Positions 18,052 through 31,682 are shown, numbered from the stretch's first letter. The stretch is DNA of 64,000 nt from Theristus sp. LFF4_11 (GCA_030248135.1 JASANC010004863.1:1-64000), one strand, 5' to 3'. Notes: generated from the sequence alone by a model not told the origin. Made by a program: numbers and translations.

Positions 18052-21000
18052 ATGTTGCTGCTGTTGCTGTTTCTTGCGTTTTCAACACTAAGCCACGCTT
18101 TCTCTGCGGATTTCGAAACAAGCTTCACGGAAACTAGTAACTTTAACTCTTTAAATTTGTCGTTTTCACCAACTGACGACTCCGTGAAACGGCTATTGGC
18201 AGACTTATTTCGTAATTACGATCGACGGGTTAGACCGTTGAAACGTCAGAATGGCGTCATCAACGTTGACGTCCAGCTGTTATTGCATAAAATCAACGAA
18301 GTGGTTTGTGCTTTGTTGTTTCATTAATTGGCTGAACAGAAAGTGTTTACGTACAACACTTTGAAATCATCACTACTGTACGAACTCCACTACTAATTCC
18401 AGAGCTAATTTTATTCTTAATCCTATTTCCCAGGCATTTTTATTGTTCTTTTACTACACTAGCCAATTGACCCGTGCCTACGGCACGGTTAGCTGATAAA
18501 TACAATTATTATTTTTGAGTGGATTTTGGTTTTTTGAACCGTGCTAAAAATGCATTGCATTTTGATTTTGAGTTGCTTTAGTCGTTCCCGTTCAAATTAT
18601 CAAAAACAATGTGATCAAAAACATAATCTTTACTGCATTCCCTTTTAAAGTTAAAAACAATTTTTTAATCACCAACGGTCAATTGCTGTTCTCGTTAAAA
18701 ATATGTAAAGCGATTTTAAAGTTAGTTGAATTGAAACGACAAAAAGTAACATTTTAAAAAATCGTTTTTGAATGTACCTAATGTAATTTCAAATTTGAAT
18801 TTTTGTTTTTAAATTTGACACATTCTAATTAAATTAAACCCGCGTGTTGAAAACAAATTTAGAATGCGAAGTTTATAATTTTGCTGTTATGTTTTTCACC
18901 CGTTCAGCCTGCTCTATGCCAATCCTTTTTTGTACAGTGAAATTTTTAAAAAATTAACAAAAAACATAAAAAATGACGTATAAGCCAAGCTTTTTGCAAA
19001 GTGAAATTGAACAAATAACCGCTTCGAGAACCACCTTGCTTTCTGATCAGATTTTTAGTTAATCACGCACTTCATTATCAAACACCGTCTATTTGACTTC
19101 GCAATTAATTTTTCAGTTGAGTTGTTCAGATAAAACTTTTCTGTTTTTGAAAAAGTCTCAAGCAATAACTGTTCAGTCAAATGATAATAAAAAATATTGT
19201 CTTGAAAGCAAAGTGCAATGTGCACTTGCAATTTCGATGTCGTTTTGCAACCTGATTTAAAAAAACACTACAATTGCAACCATTCTTCATAGTTAACAAA
19301 AAACATAAAAAAATGACGTATAAGCCAAGCTTTTTGCAAAGTGAAATTGAACAAATAACCGCTTTGAGAACCACCTTGCTTTCTGATCAGATTTTTAGTT
19401 AATCACGCACTTCATTATCAAACACCGTCTATTTGACTTCGCAATTAATTTTTCAGTTGAGTTGTTCAGATAAAACTTTTCTGTTTTTGAAAAAGTCTCA
19501 AGCAATAACTGTTCAGTCAAATGATAATAAAAAATATTGTCTTGAAAGCAAAGTGCAATGTGCACTTGCAATTTCGATGTCGTTTTGCAACCTGATTTAA
19601 AAAAAACACTACAATTGCAACCATTCTTCATAGTTGGTTTTCTTTCATCTTTCGCTTTCGGTCAGTTTTAACAGCAACAATTGCAATTAATTGTCAATCG
19701 TCTGTTAAGACGCAGTCGCGAATGACCAAAGAGTATCATGATGACTTCGCAGTACAGAGTGACGTTTTTGAAAAAATGATTTGCATTGATAATAGGTTAA
19801 GAAATTGAGATTCAGCTATCTTAGATAGCTAAAATGGGCGCCAATTCAAATTGCAAAAAAGTGATACAAACGGACACCGAAATAATATAATGTAGTTCGT
19901 TTGAGTTTCACTTTTGTGCTATTCAATTAAAAGCTCTGTAATAGTAACTCTAACAATAAATCGACGATGGTTCAGGATTCCGGAAAACACTCTATCACGG
20001 TGACGATGATTGCGATCTACGTATGTTTCACTTATTTGAGCGCTTGGCTCTGTTTTTTTATTCTTGTCTCGTCTTGTTTCGTCTATTGTAATCTTTAAAC
20101 ATGAACTCGCACATGTAGATTGTAACTGTTTTTTGTAGAAACAACTTTTTGCGCAGAAATGGCACGATGAATTCATGATGTGGAACGCGTCTGCTCGTGA
20201 CGGCATCACCGAGATTGACGTGCCATCGGCTGATCTGTGGCTGCCCGACATTACGTGCTTGACAGCGTATGTTTTCACCCAAATTGAAGGCTATTGATGG
20301 CTGCGAGTGAACTTTTTTGCACAACCTTTCCTGTTAGCGTCTGTTCGTACAAGCAACAAACAAACAACGACTGTCAATCCCGGTTTCAACTGAAGACCGG
20401 TGCATCTGCACTATGGATAAACGCTTAGGCGTTTATGGCGCTCCGGGATTGCATCAAGTCAGGTCTTGAATTAAAGCGCCGAAACCTGCCAGGTTTAATT
20501 AGGATTTTAAGATTATAGGTTTTTTCAACTTAATTATGTTTTAAATCATTTTTAATTTTATTTTTTCACATTTTTAATCAGTGTCTTTGTGTGTTCACAA
20601 TGTAACACAAACAATACATTCGGATGGCGGCAAATGAGTTTTGTTTATTGGTATTTTGTATCATTTCGATTATGAAAGAAACTCAAAAAGCAATGTTGGA
20701 CCTGAATGTCAAAGGATCAATAAAAGTAAAACAAAATCACATGGCGGAATGCCCGTTATATATGTCAAAGGTCCTGCAGGTTGGAAGAAAACGACAGCAT
20801 TTATGGCGCTTTTGAACATACAGCCACCGTTGAAAACGGCGGTCTCGTGGCATACACTCGGTTGACGACCGTGAAATCCCAATGCGATATGGACGTGTCC
20901 TTATTCCCAAATGACGAACAGGTTTGGTACAACAGAATTTTTTTTAAAAAGGTGGTAACGGCGTATCGAACAGAGAAACTGGGTCGCTTCCTTTTGCATC

Positions 21001-24000
21001 CTTTTGCATTCTGTCATATGCGTCACTTAGTTAATGTGGGCGCTGTAGTTTGCGTCACACTAGTTGGCGGCATTGAACTATCTGATATTTTTATTTGTCA
21101 AACATTCAAAGAACTCAACAGCATTCAATGGCTCTAACAATTACTTTTTGTTTTGTTTTGACCGATTTTGTAACCTAAAAGTTAAAAGTGATGCTGTGCT
21201 GTGCGTGCGCCTTCAGTCCACTCAATGGCAAACACTTTTCATCCCCAGTGTTCAAAATTTCCAGACTTAAATTTAGGTTGAACAAAACTCAAGAAACGAG
21301 CCTCTGTCCGTTATTTTAGTTTTAAAGTTTTATTTTATTTTTATTTTAGGCAGACTATAGTTTTAAAGAGAGCGATCTTGAATAAAGGTGACATAAATAA
21401 GAACGTCTGTTTTAGGTGCAGATTAATGTGTGGAAATTAAAAACCAAAGCAATGAGTTTTCAACTGGCTTCGAGGCAGAGAATCACAAGACGAGACATGA
21501 GAATGAGACATGAGACAGACGGCCGAGAGTGGAAGCGAGACACGAAACAGATTTGTTCAAGCCTTTGCGAGGAAAAGCAGATCGACCAAAAATACACGAG
21601 ACAAGATTCGGCCTCACCGAGATCTAGTTACAACACAACCAAACGAAGGACGGGTTACCAGATTCCAAATTTTTCCGCCACTCCTTTTCCTTTCACAAAA
21701 CTTTTAAGCAAACCACCGACACTTTCCAAGTCAGAACTGCACGCTACGGTTCGGTTCAAAACGGCATGCCTCAGCAGCGTTGTCGCTAAGCTCTGTTGGA
21801 AAACACATGTTACAATCGACCTGCAAATACCAGTTGGATAATGATGGTATCAATTGTTTTGTTTAGTTCAATTTTATCATATGCACACTTTAAAAAGCAG
21901 CTGCAACTGGTATGAACTCTTTTTGGTCCCGCAACTCAATGCGCGCATAGATATGTAAACAGTTTCGAGGATGACGTGGGAATTCAAAATTGGCAAAATG
22001 ATCCGAGTCCACCACAAAGAGCCAAATCACTTACGTGACTTTGAATTGCCACATAAAGACATTGAAACTTCTACGTCTGCACACGCATTCAGTCTCAGAA
22101 CTTAAAAAAAATGATAACACTGGAAAAGATATTCAGCTGTTTGACTATAATACGGGAAATGTTTAACCGAGTACGCGTATATTGCGCCCTGAAGCTTGCA
22201 AGCTTTGCAAGCTTGCTTGGGAAAATTTGAAGTGTCATTTTTAATTTATGGTTCCCGCCGAATGGTTTTTAAAGAACGAGAAAGTTCTCCTCAATAAAAA
22301 TAAGAACTGTAAATGGGCGAATCGATCTTGAAAAAGAAAAAGAAAACAAAACCGAAGGAAAACCGAAACCGTAACCAAAAACACACAGCTTAATAACAAA
22401 CGAGAAATCGCACCAAAAAGTACTAAAAAATTACCGACAGCAGTTTTCTTCATGCACAGAGTGGAGCGCACAACGGTGCACCATCTGGAAGGAGCAAAAT
22501 CGTTATGGTAAGCTGTATGATCGACTGTTTGTCTCAATCGTATTGCGACGCAAAGCCGGCTTCTACGTGCTGACACAGTTTGTGCCGATCGTAATGATCA
22601 CAACAATCACGGTGATAGGACTCTTTTCTCCCGCTAGCCACGATCGGGCTCGCACAGAAAAGGTGAACACTTTGGTTATCAAAACTCTTGGCTGCTTTTC
22701 AAAACTTCATGGTCAGGCGCCTAAAGAGCTTTAACAGTTCCGAATCAAATTTTTATGTTCCGTGTTTTTGTTCTCAGGTGACACTTGGCTTGACAGCGCT
22801 TTTGGCGATGGGCGTAGTTCTGATGAGCGTCACAGCAACGCTGCCGAAGGATTCGTCGCAATTTCCGAAACTTGGTCAGTGTAGGTACAATATAGGGTGT
22901 TTCAGAATTAGTGGGTAGGTGTTTGACGCGTTATTTCTCGAGTCGTGTTGAACCATAATCAATGAAATTTTAGACACTTGTTCAAAAAAGTTCAACTTAA
23001 ATTTGTGCAAAATTTCAGAGAAATTCATTCACCTGCACACGAATAACAGAGCAAAACACAAAAAAAAATTAAAAATGGACCAGAAAATACCAGATCACGC
23101 GATACCACCGGACAACAAAGGACAACACTCAATGCAAGCATTCAAAAGAACACTTCAAAATGTGTGTGGCGATAACAGCAAACATCAACAACAACGACAA
23201 CAGTCAACTTTATCAAATTTTTCAAAGTGTCCACCATGAGCCTCAATGCATTGCTTGCACCTATCCGTCTCGGACAAAGCCGCCTTCTGGCGCATGTACG
23301 CTGGTTTAGCACGCTCCAAAAACTGGTAAATATGTAAAAAAACAAAAAAAAAACAAATTGGATAAAAAACATTTCGTATTCATGCATGCAACGATTCGGC
23401 AGCATACAAGCTACGTTTCACTCGGTGCTAAACAAGAGCCCTCCAGTTTCGTGCTGAAATCAATGTTTTTGTGTGTTTTGTTCTGTCATTCGTGTGCAGG
23501 TGAATGAATTTCTTTGAAATTTTGCACAGATCTAAGTTGAACTTTTTGAACAACTGTCCAGAATTTCATTGAATATGGTTAAACACAACTCGAGAAATAA
23601 CGCGTCAAACACCTACCCACTACTTCTGAAACACCCTGTAGACATTGCTGGTACAATATTATACATACAGTCTTTCTGGGCAATATGCAGCTGATTGGTT
23701 GATTACACACATGTGCAGTGTGCAAGCTGATGTATGTGCATTCTGTGCAGACGTGGAGGCGGAGTTTGCCTGCAAAGAATGCATACATCAACATGCAAAC
23801 CATAGGAGATAATTTATCTATCAGTATCTACTGCCGTCATTGCAGGAAAATTCATAATTGTCGAAATGTCTCTGATTGTGCTGGGCACCTTTGTGTCCAC
23901 CGGTCTTATGTGGTTGCATGTCATGGTTAGAAATGCAGACAATCGGCGCGTGCACGCGATGATGCAAAAGTTGGGTTTTAAAATGAAACCGAAAACCGCT

Positions 24001-24288
24001 GCTTCTGAACAGCTGAAACGGGCGATATCGGTTAGTAAAATATATTCACAATAAAAAGATCAAGCTTGTGTTTCGAAAATAAACTATTTTGCTAAAAAAA
24101 GAAAAAAAACGTTTCAGCATACCACACCTCTCTCGCATGCAATTCACTCCATTGAAGAAATGATTGGCAAGTATCGTGCTGACGAAGTTCTTGAAGAAGC
24201 GTGCAAGCAGCTCATGAACTACTTGGACATTATCATGTGTTTTGTGTTTACTGGACTAAACGTGGCGTCGACAATACTTTACATTTAA
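18052..24288 (+). CDS. Receptor gene 3: nAChR-like Cys-loop channel subunit
   Basis: Exons: 18052-18303, 19976-20020, 20157-20266, 20780-20921, 21735-21846, 22460-22662, 22778-22874, 23846-24030, 24118-24288 (438 codons). Signal peptide MLLLLLFLAFSTLSHAFS, then LFRNYDRRVRPLKRQ, DSGKHSITVTM, loop D FMMWNASARDG, loop A WLPDITC, Cys-loop C171-C185 and EWSAQRC in loop C. M1 FYVLTQFVPIVMITTITV, M2 after TEK, M3 after GKF and M4 FTGLNVASTILYI. Loop B reads FGSKRH: Lys in place of the conserved Trp. The closest relative in the window is gene 4, then gene 2. The M2-M3 intron contains a mariner-like MITE (22891-23640), and intron 1 a 340-bp tandem duplication. Confidence 0.87.
18953..19635. repeat. 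Two-copy tandem duplication of about 340 bp
   Basis: The block starting TTAACAAAAAACATAAAAAA at 18954 is repeated almost unchanged from 19293, each copy ending CATTCTTCATAGTT. It lies in intron 1 of gene 3. The near identity of the copies indicates a recent duplication. No coding content. Confidence 0.9.
21918..22090. repeat. Dispersed repeat (GACGCGGGAATTCAAAA family), copy 2
   Basis: Relative of 3235-3395 and 36635-36780, with the shared 'caactcaatgcgcgca...gtaaacagtttcgaggatgacgtgggaattcaaaattgg' pattern. It sits in an intron of gene 3. A compact hairpin (AAGCTTGCAAGC/GCAAGCTT) follows at 22192-22217. Confidence 0.55.
22891..23640. mobile_element. Mariner-like MITE with ~150-bp inverted ends
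   Basis: Left end TAGGGTGTTTCAGAATTAGT and right end ...ACTTCTGAAACACCCTG, flanked by TA on both sides as for Tc1/mariner insertions. The arms extend to about 23070 and from 23470, including the shared TTTGACGCGTTATTTCTCGAG block. The ~400-bp interior has no transposase frame. It lies in the M2-M3 intron of gene 3. Confidence 0.85.
23690..23815. mobile_element. Diverged MITE A relative
   Basis: Contains CAGCTGATTGGTTGATTACACACATGTGCAGTGTGCA and the inverted pair GTGCATTCTGTGCAG / CTGCAAAGAATGCAT typical of family A cores. The outer ends are not clear. It is about 30 bp upstream of the M3 exon of gene 3. Confidence 0.5.
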
Positions 24289-24750
24289 TGCAAAAATCGT
24301 ACATCTTTTCTTCAGTTGGCTCATTCCGTTTACAGTTCTGAAGCTGATCGGAATACCGTACTTTTTTACTGAGTAATTTGTTCATATTAATAGGAATATG
24401 AACAGATTACTCTGTAGGTGTTAGGAAAAGATAAAAGGCTCCTATTTTTATTTGTATTTGTAGATTTAATGTACTGTAGATTGCGTTGTTCTGAACCAAA
24501 AACTGTATCTTGTTTCAAAGGCCATTTCCTAATTGTTCAGAGGAACCGCGCGCTTGCAAGCGTGTCAAGCAATGCAAACAGACAAAAACAAGGAGTAAGG
24601 ACCAGCAAGCTGATCGTCTTGTTTGCTAACGTTCCATAGATAAACGTTGAATATAAAAGAATTTAAAATGTACCAATCGTCATACCGTGTTTCTATATTA
24701 CATAAGTGGTTTTTTGTCTATCGGAAACTAGAATCTTTATCAGCAATAAA

Positions 24751-27700
24751 ATGTTCTTCCCGTTGTTGTTTTTTGCGTTGTCAACACTGGATGAAGTTGG
24801 CAGTACTGATTTTAAAACAAGTTTCAAGAAAACTAGCAACGCTGATCTATCCAATTCGTCGTTTTCTCCAGCAGCTGACTCTGTGAAGCAATTATTGGTA
24901 GACTTATTTCGTAATTACGATCGGCGAATCCGGCCCGTGCAACGTCAGAATGCCGCCGTCAATATTGAGGCCAATTTTATTTTGATCAGTGTCAATGACG
25001 TGGTTAGTTGCATTGGTCCTAAACGAGCATTTCTTTTAGCCGTGTACATGCTTATTTTATTACTGTATTACATGTGGGTGTATTAACTTTTATTTTGGTT
25101 CCGGGACTCAATGTGTTTGCACACAGGAATAGGAAAATGTTTCAAGGAATTCAAAATTAAGTTGCGGTAGACACTTCGCCGTGTGCTGACGTTTCACGGG
25201 TTTGGTTCTGTTGTGGATTCCTTAGGGCGTAAAACTTTTGTGCCTCCGGTCTTCTTGAAACGATAATACTGCAAACAGATACTGTTCAGAGTTGAAATGA
25301 AACGGGACCTTATTGTAAAAGTTTTTGCTTCTTCTTTATTTTTAGCTACTATTCTTGTGGGTTTTTGGCCTCTTGTGTTTGTATCAGAAACCTTTGACCG
25401 TCTCAAAATTCCCAGTCTCGTTTCTCGTTTTATGCGGGCTATGTACCACATCCAATGTGCGTCTACATCTGTTCTCACAAATAATTGTTATGCGTTATGC
25501 CAAATAGCAAATATCTGGATTAAACGTTATCGAAAAAAAAGTTCAAAATATCTAGGATTCGGGGAAACGTTCGATCACGGTGTCATTAATAACAACTTAC
25601 GTGAGTTAGCGTTGTCCCTTTAGGGTTCTATTTTTTTGGTTTGTTTTGGTCTATTGTAAACCTTAACTGCGTTGGGTATCTATTTTGCTCTGAAAAGTTT
25701 TTTGTTTGCTTTTATTCAAAACTTGTAAAGTGTAATTTTGGAAATAAATTAAAAATTGTTTTGTTCAGCAATGGTATGATCAGTTCATGACCTGGGATGC
25801 AGCTCATCGTGATGGCATAAAGGAGATAAAAGTGCCCGCGGCAGATCTTTGGTTGCCGGACATTACTTGCTACAATGCGTTTGTTTTCTTGTTTTTAAAA
25901 TAATATAATGACGAAAATTCTTTTGAATGTCGAGAAGAAAAAACGCCAAGCGTGAGGACGAGGAGGTTTCATAAAATGAAGATTAGGAACGCGGATTAAA
26001 TAGCTCGTCGTTTTTCACTAAAAATTTGTACATAAACGCAGAAAAAGAACAAAAATGTAGTTTGTATAGAGCGTTTAGACTAGACCCCGACAATTTTCTG
26101 ACAAAATCGCTTTCTAACGCTCCTGATTAGGAATCACACGTTTTTTCCGTCTAACTCTATAACATATCGAATTAGCCAATTGGTTGATGCATGCCTTGTT
26201 TTTTATGACAGCCAAGCACAGAATTTTACGTAGGTAAAAAGTTTTTCTAGAGTACCTGTACCAAATTTTAGCTCTCAAGTACCAAAGTTCGTCAAAGCTT
26301 GATATATGATCTCTAGCTAGCCAAAATGTGTCCACATGATTGAACCTTTCTGTAGATGCAGAATGCAGAAACCCCTGCATAAACATACGTAAATGCAGAA
26401 AAATTTCCTGAAGCAAAAAAATTCATGAAAAATCTTTTTTTTTGTTCTGATAACTTACAATGTACCTGCACAGTTTTCTGGCAGTGAATGAGTTTCTGCT
26501 GCTACATCTGCATCTCCGCGAACATCTGCATGTGCATATGAATCTATAAAATTTAAATCTAAATAACAGTTTTTTTCTGCGTTCATTTTGTCGGAGTTGA
26601 AAAACATTTCCAAAAGTTTTGTAGGCTGGAAGAAAACGAAAGCATTAAAGGCGCTGTTGAACCTACGGTTACAGTGCAAAACGATGGTCTCGTGCAATAC
26701 AAGCCACTGTTGACCGTGAAAGCGTCATGTGACATGGATGTGTCATTATTTCCAAATGATGAACAGGTTAAATTGTTTGGTGCAATATACTGGAGAACAG
26801 TTATGCCTGTTTAAAGACCCTTTTTACCACAACAGAACTGCACGCTATTTTTCGGGTCGAAAGAGTACCAATCAGCTGCGTTATCATTGTCCGTGCGTGC
26901 TGGAAAGCACCTTCAATACTGGAACTGTGGCAAACGCCTGACAAATGACGGTTTCGTTTTTTGTTTTTTTAGTTTGTTATTTGATCATGTTATGCAATAT
27001 TTTATGAGTTCTTCAGAAAATCATAATTATTTTATGATAACTGCACCAAATAAAATATTGAAACTCAGTAAATATCAGAAAAACAAAAAAATTTGTTGGG
27101 CGAACTGTATGTGGTGTTGCTGACTGGAACAAACACGGGAAAAGTAGACCGATAACCGATTGGCCAAAAACAGATGTTTTTAAAAACCACAGAATGGAAT
27201 GCAAAGAGGTGCGCCATTTGGACGACACAAGTGCGCAAAGGTGCATCCTTTCAAAACGATGGACTGTTTGTCTCGATCGTATTGCAACGCAAGGCTGGCT
27301 TCTACGTGCTGACGCAGTTTGTGCCGATCGCAATGATCACAACAATCACGATGATCGGACTCTTTTCACCAGCTAGCCATGATCGGGCCCGCACCGAGAA
27401 GGTACACACCATCCAATTCGCAAATGGCGTTACAAAACGCACCGGTTTTTACGTTTGTTCACCGCCAGTTTTTGAAAAGAATAACAATTAAACACTCAAA
27501 TGACTTTGTGAATTCGCTGCAAAAAAAGAGAATTCCATTCGTTATCAACAACGGATTCAATCTTTAATTTTATTTGGATTCGCTAGATTAGATTCGCGTT
27601 TGTTTTCTGCATGTTTCACTGTTTCTCATAATCTGTGTAGTAAGTTTTTCCGATTCTCTCACTTCGAAAGTGACGAATGAGAAATTATTTCATGCGATGC

Positions 27701-28361
27701 GTGCATCTCTTGTTTTTTCACTTCAGTTTTGTTTGCAACTATTATAATACATCATTGTTAGGTGACACTTGGACTGACAGCACTGTTAGCAATGGCTGTT
27801 GTTCTGATTAGCGTCACAGCAACACTGCCGAAAGAGCCGACGCAATTTCCGAAACTTGGTCCGGTTGTGTTTTTTTGTTGGAGGTGATTTGTGGCTGCTT
27901 ACTGTTTACTTTACATGGTAACTTTTTTGTTTCAGGAAAATTCATAATTATGGAAATGTCATTGATTGTCCTGGGCACCTTTGTTTCCACTGGTCTGATG
28001 TGGCTGCACGTCATCGTCAGAAATGCCGACAATCAACGGACACACGCGGTGATGCGAACGCTTGGCTTCAAAACAAAACCGAAAATTGTTGAACCGTTGA
28101 AACGGGCGATATCGGTTGGTAAAATGTATTCGCAATAACGAGTTCAAGTGTGTGTTTTAAAATATACTGAAAAAGTATATTACATTTCAGCATCCCACGC
28201 CTCTGTCACATGCAATTCACTCCATTGAAGAAATGATTGACAAATACCGTGCTGATGAACTACTAGAAGATGCGTGCAAGCAGCTTATAAACTACTTGGA
28301 TGTTATCATGGTTTTTTTGTTCACTGGACTAAACGTGGCGTTAACAATAATCTATATTTGA
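24751..28361 (+). CDS. Receptor gene 4: nAChR-like Cys-loop channel subunit
   Basis: Exons: 24751-25002, 25556-25600, 25769-25878, 26625-26766, 26836-26950, 27193-27401, 27762-27858, 27936-28114, 28191-28361 (439 codons). Signal peptide MFFPLLFFALSTLDEVGS, LFRNYDRRIRPVQRQ, DSGKRSITVSL, loop D FMTWDAAHRDG, loop A WLPDITC, Cys-loop C171-C185 and EWNAKRC in loop C. M1 FYVLTQFVPIAMITTITM, M2 after TEK and M4 LFTGLNVALTIIYI. Loop B is FGSKEY (Lys for Trp), as in gene 3. It is the most compact member of the subgroup (3.6 kb) and has no large element in its introns. The loop C exon is 6 bp longer than in genes 2 and 3. Only 462 bp separate it from the gene 3 stop codon. Confidence 0.88.
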
Positions 28362-28914
28362 TGCAAAAATGCAATTAAATGCAATTTTCAAACTAAAATT
28401 CTTGTTTGGCTATCAATAATTCCTAAATGAACATATCCCTCGTTGGTGTATCACAAATGAGTGTCATTATGGTTATACGCACTAAAAATTTAACATTGCA
28501 AACTCACCAGTATTGAATTTTAGGAACGAAATACCATTTACGGCTTTTGGGTGTGTGTTGAAATAAAATTTATAAAATACTGAAAATACACTGAAACTGA
28601 TATGTCGTTTAACAAAAAGTAAACAATACAAACACGAAATTAAACGGCAAAAATACGTTACGATAAGTGGACTCCAAATACCTCTGTATCATGTGAACTT
28701 CTCACGGGTTTTTTATTACCATGGAAATTGGCGCCTCTAAGCATTTAGCGTGGTTTCACGAGCTAGGTTCAGTTTTTATTATTATTATTGTTTGCAACGG
28801 CTTCAAACTTCTTTTCATTATTTCATTTCATTGTCTTCTTAAGTGAGTCAAACCGGAGGAGAAATTTGTAACTGTTAGCAAAACGAAGCCGAGTTTTGAT
28901 TCAGTGAAAACAGC
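28362..28914. other. Spacer between genes 4 and 5
   Basis: 553 bp of A/T-rich sequence with an AATAAAATTTATAAA stretch near 28561 that could serve as a 3'-end signal. No exon, repeat or promoter motif could be assigned. Confidence 0.5.
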
Positions 28915-31682
28915 ATGGTTCACTTGAGACAATCAAACTTTCTCTGTGAAACTTCAATACTACCATTGCTGCTCCAACTCCTCTTGATTGGTGGAATGCT
29001 AGTGTCTTCGTCGACCGTTGAAAAGGAATCATCGAAAAATAATCAAACCAACTTGGACACTCTGAAAAAGTTGCTGCGAGATTTGTTCCATGCATATGAT
29101 AATCGGTTAAGACCGGTGAAACGGCGGACAGATGCAGTCAAATTGCGAGTCATGTTTGACATTTTCCAGTTGATTTCTGCGGTTCGTTTCCAAAATAACA
29201 AACTTTGCAGTCAGCTGCGTGAGCTGTTATTTTTTTAACTTTATTAATGCAAGAACTGAATTTTTTTTAATTTTGTGGAACTCAGCATTTTTTAAGTGTG
29301 AAGCTATTATACATCTACACAATTTCAGGAGTCAGCCGACCATGCCGTTACCATCAATCTAATCATATCACTTGTATGCGGTTTTTCAAGTATCTTTTTG
29401 TAGAAACAGTACTCGGGATTTGTAAAAATTTAAACTTTCAGAACTGGCGAGACGAGTCCTTGGTTTGGGATCCGTCCGACTATGACGGCATTGAACAGTT
29501 GATGTTGCCTTCGAAAGACATTTGGTCGCCAGATTTTGTCTGCAACGATGCGTGCGCTGGTTTTTTTGTTAATCGCTTTTTCGTCAAATTAAAAATGTTC
29601 GGCAGTTTTCAAACGCAGCTCCCGGATGGTTCCCATTTGCAATAATAATCACCGTTGGAAGTTGTACACATATACCAAGACTGAGATGCCAAACAAAAAG
29701 GCTCTTCGTCTGCAAGAAAATTGAATGAATTATACATTATTTCAGTGCTAAAACTGACCTTACCCTTGCCTTGCTGCTACTACTGATATTATTCTCTTGC
29801 AATCCTATACACATTTTAAAGGTCAGTATATTTCAAATCTGCAATGTACAATCTTTTACCTTTTTTAGCCTCAAGTCCGAGGCAAGCAGCAAGGACGCTG
29901 AGTGGCTTGTCAGTGTCGGTAACAACGGACAGGTGATATTCTTTCCGATGCTGCTGCTGACAGCAAAATGCGCCATGGACGTTTCGCATTTTCCGAACGA
30001 CGAGCAGGTCACACAGTGGAATACTCTGAAATTTGATTTGTCGAGTGACCTTGAATTAAATGCAGTTTAAAAGATCATGAGACACAATAAAAATTACAAC
30101 TTAAATTTACAACAATCAGGTGGACTCCAAATTGTTCTGGGAGATAACCACATCAATGCTTTTAGAACTGCACGTTGATGTTTGGCTCGTGGATGTACAA
30201 TTCGTTGCAAATTGCGCTTGACATATTCTACGACTCGTACACCACAGTGGAAGACAGCTGCAAATTGCTGCAACATGATGGTACTGTTTGGTTTGCCTTT
30301 ACAAAAAAAGTTATCGGATTCATCATTCTAACCGGAACTTTGCAGAGTGGTACGTGCACAACTGTACCACATGGCTTGCGCGACTCAACTACGGCGGACA
30401 AGACTACGACAAGATCTACCTATCGATGGCGCTGCAACGCAAGTCCGGATTCTACTTGTTGACACAGTTGGCGCCGAGTGCGATGATCACGATGCTAACG
30501 ATGGTTGGACTGTTCACACCGGCTAGTGATGATCGAGCCAGAACAGAGCGGGTAAAAACTGTTTTAGGACAGATAAATAACCTGTGACAATGACACTTTA
30601 ATTGACAAAACTCGCAAATCTACATCGAACGTCAGCGGACAGACGTGTTTGAACCTTAGACTTCTGAGCTTCGTACGTTCTGAACGTTGAAGCATATTTT
30701 TAACGCAATCAGTGGCACACAGTTCAAGCAGTAAATCTAAAAAAACCTTGAAAAAACTTTACCAAAACAGTAAATCAGATTCAAGAACAGGCCATTATGA
30801 CTGATGTATTTTTTGTAACACCCTGTACTAACAGGTCACACTTGGTCTGACAGCGCTACTTGCAATGGCGGTCATGCTGATGGGCGTCACGGCAACCCTG
30901 CCAAAAAATTCGACGCAGTTTCCTAAACTCGGTATTTTTTAGAATTTTCCAAGGGTTAACTGGATTGTTTTGACTGCTTTTTTGGTCAAGTTTTAGAAGG
31001 TTAAACCCATTTCATAAAGGCAAATTTGTTACACTGGAGATGGCTGAGATTATGACTGGCACGCTCATCTCGGCTGCGCTAATGTGGCTGCATGTCGCGG
31101 CGAGAAATAATAATCAATGCATTCATGTGGTGATGGACAAACTTGGATATTTTAAGAAAAACCGACATCCACAAGAACTACCGACTGTTGCGGTTTGTCA
31201 TATAAATGTTTGCGAAACTGTTTTTAGGTTTTGTGTACGTCATCACACGTTATCATTTTTGATTTTTTAATGATTTTCAGATTAATTTTTTATTCATTAC
31301 CGCTGGCAGAAAACTCTTAAGACGAATTTAGAGTTGTAGAAACAAGCATTATTGTAAATTTTAGCACAATTCAAAACAGTTGACGACGTTATCAAAGCCA
31401 GTCACTGAAGTGGTGGCCACCATAGTAAGTTCTTTTTGGAACAACGCTCATTTGTTGTAGTTTCCGAGATAATGCGTAAAACCTTTTTTTTTAATGGTTC
31501 AGCGACCGACACTTGACCAACTTGCGACCGCCGTTCGTTTGCTCAAGGAAACAATTGAGAAAAACGACATTGATGGAAAACTTGACCAGGCGTGCAGAAC
31601 GTTCGCCTACCATTTGGATGTTTTCATGTTAATTGTATTCACTGGTAGCAACGTTTTTCTAACGCTTTGGTACTTGCTTTGA
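28915..31682 (+). CDS. Receptor gene 5: nAChR-like Cys-loop channel subunit
   Basis: Exons: 28915-29181, 29329-29373, 29442-29551, 29869-30007, 30166-30280, 30346-30551, 30835-30931, 31020-31192, 31365-31424, 31503-31682 (463 codons). It has a signal-anchor-like N-terminus (SILPLLLQLLLIGGMLVSS), LFHAYDNRLRPVKR, ESADHAVTINL, loop D LVWDPSDYDG, loop A WSPDFVC (Ser for the usual Leu), Cys-loop C175-C189 and loop B GSWMYN with Trp retained. M1 is FYLLTQLAPSAMITMLTM. M2 follows TER; M4 is near residues 443-462. Loop C contains NYGGQDYDKIY without vicinal Cys. A separate 20-codon exon (31365-31424) in the M3-M4 loop marks the gene 5/6/7 pattern. The shortest gene of the array (2.8 kb). Confidence 0.88.
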
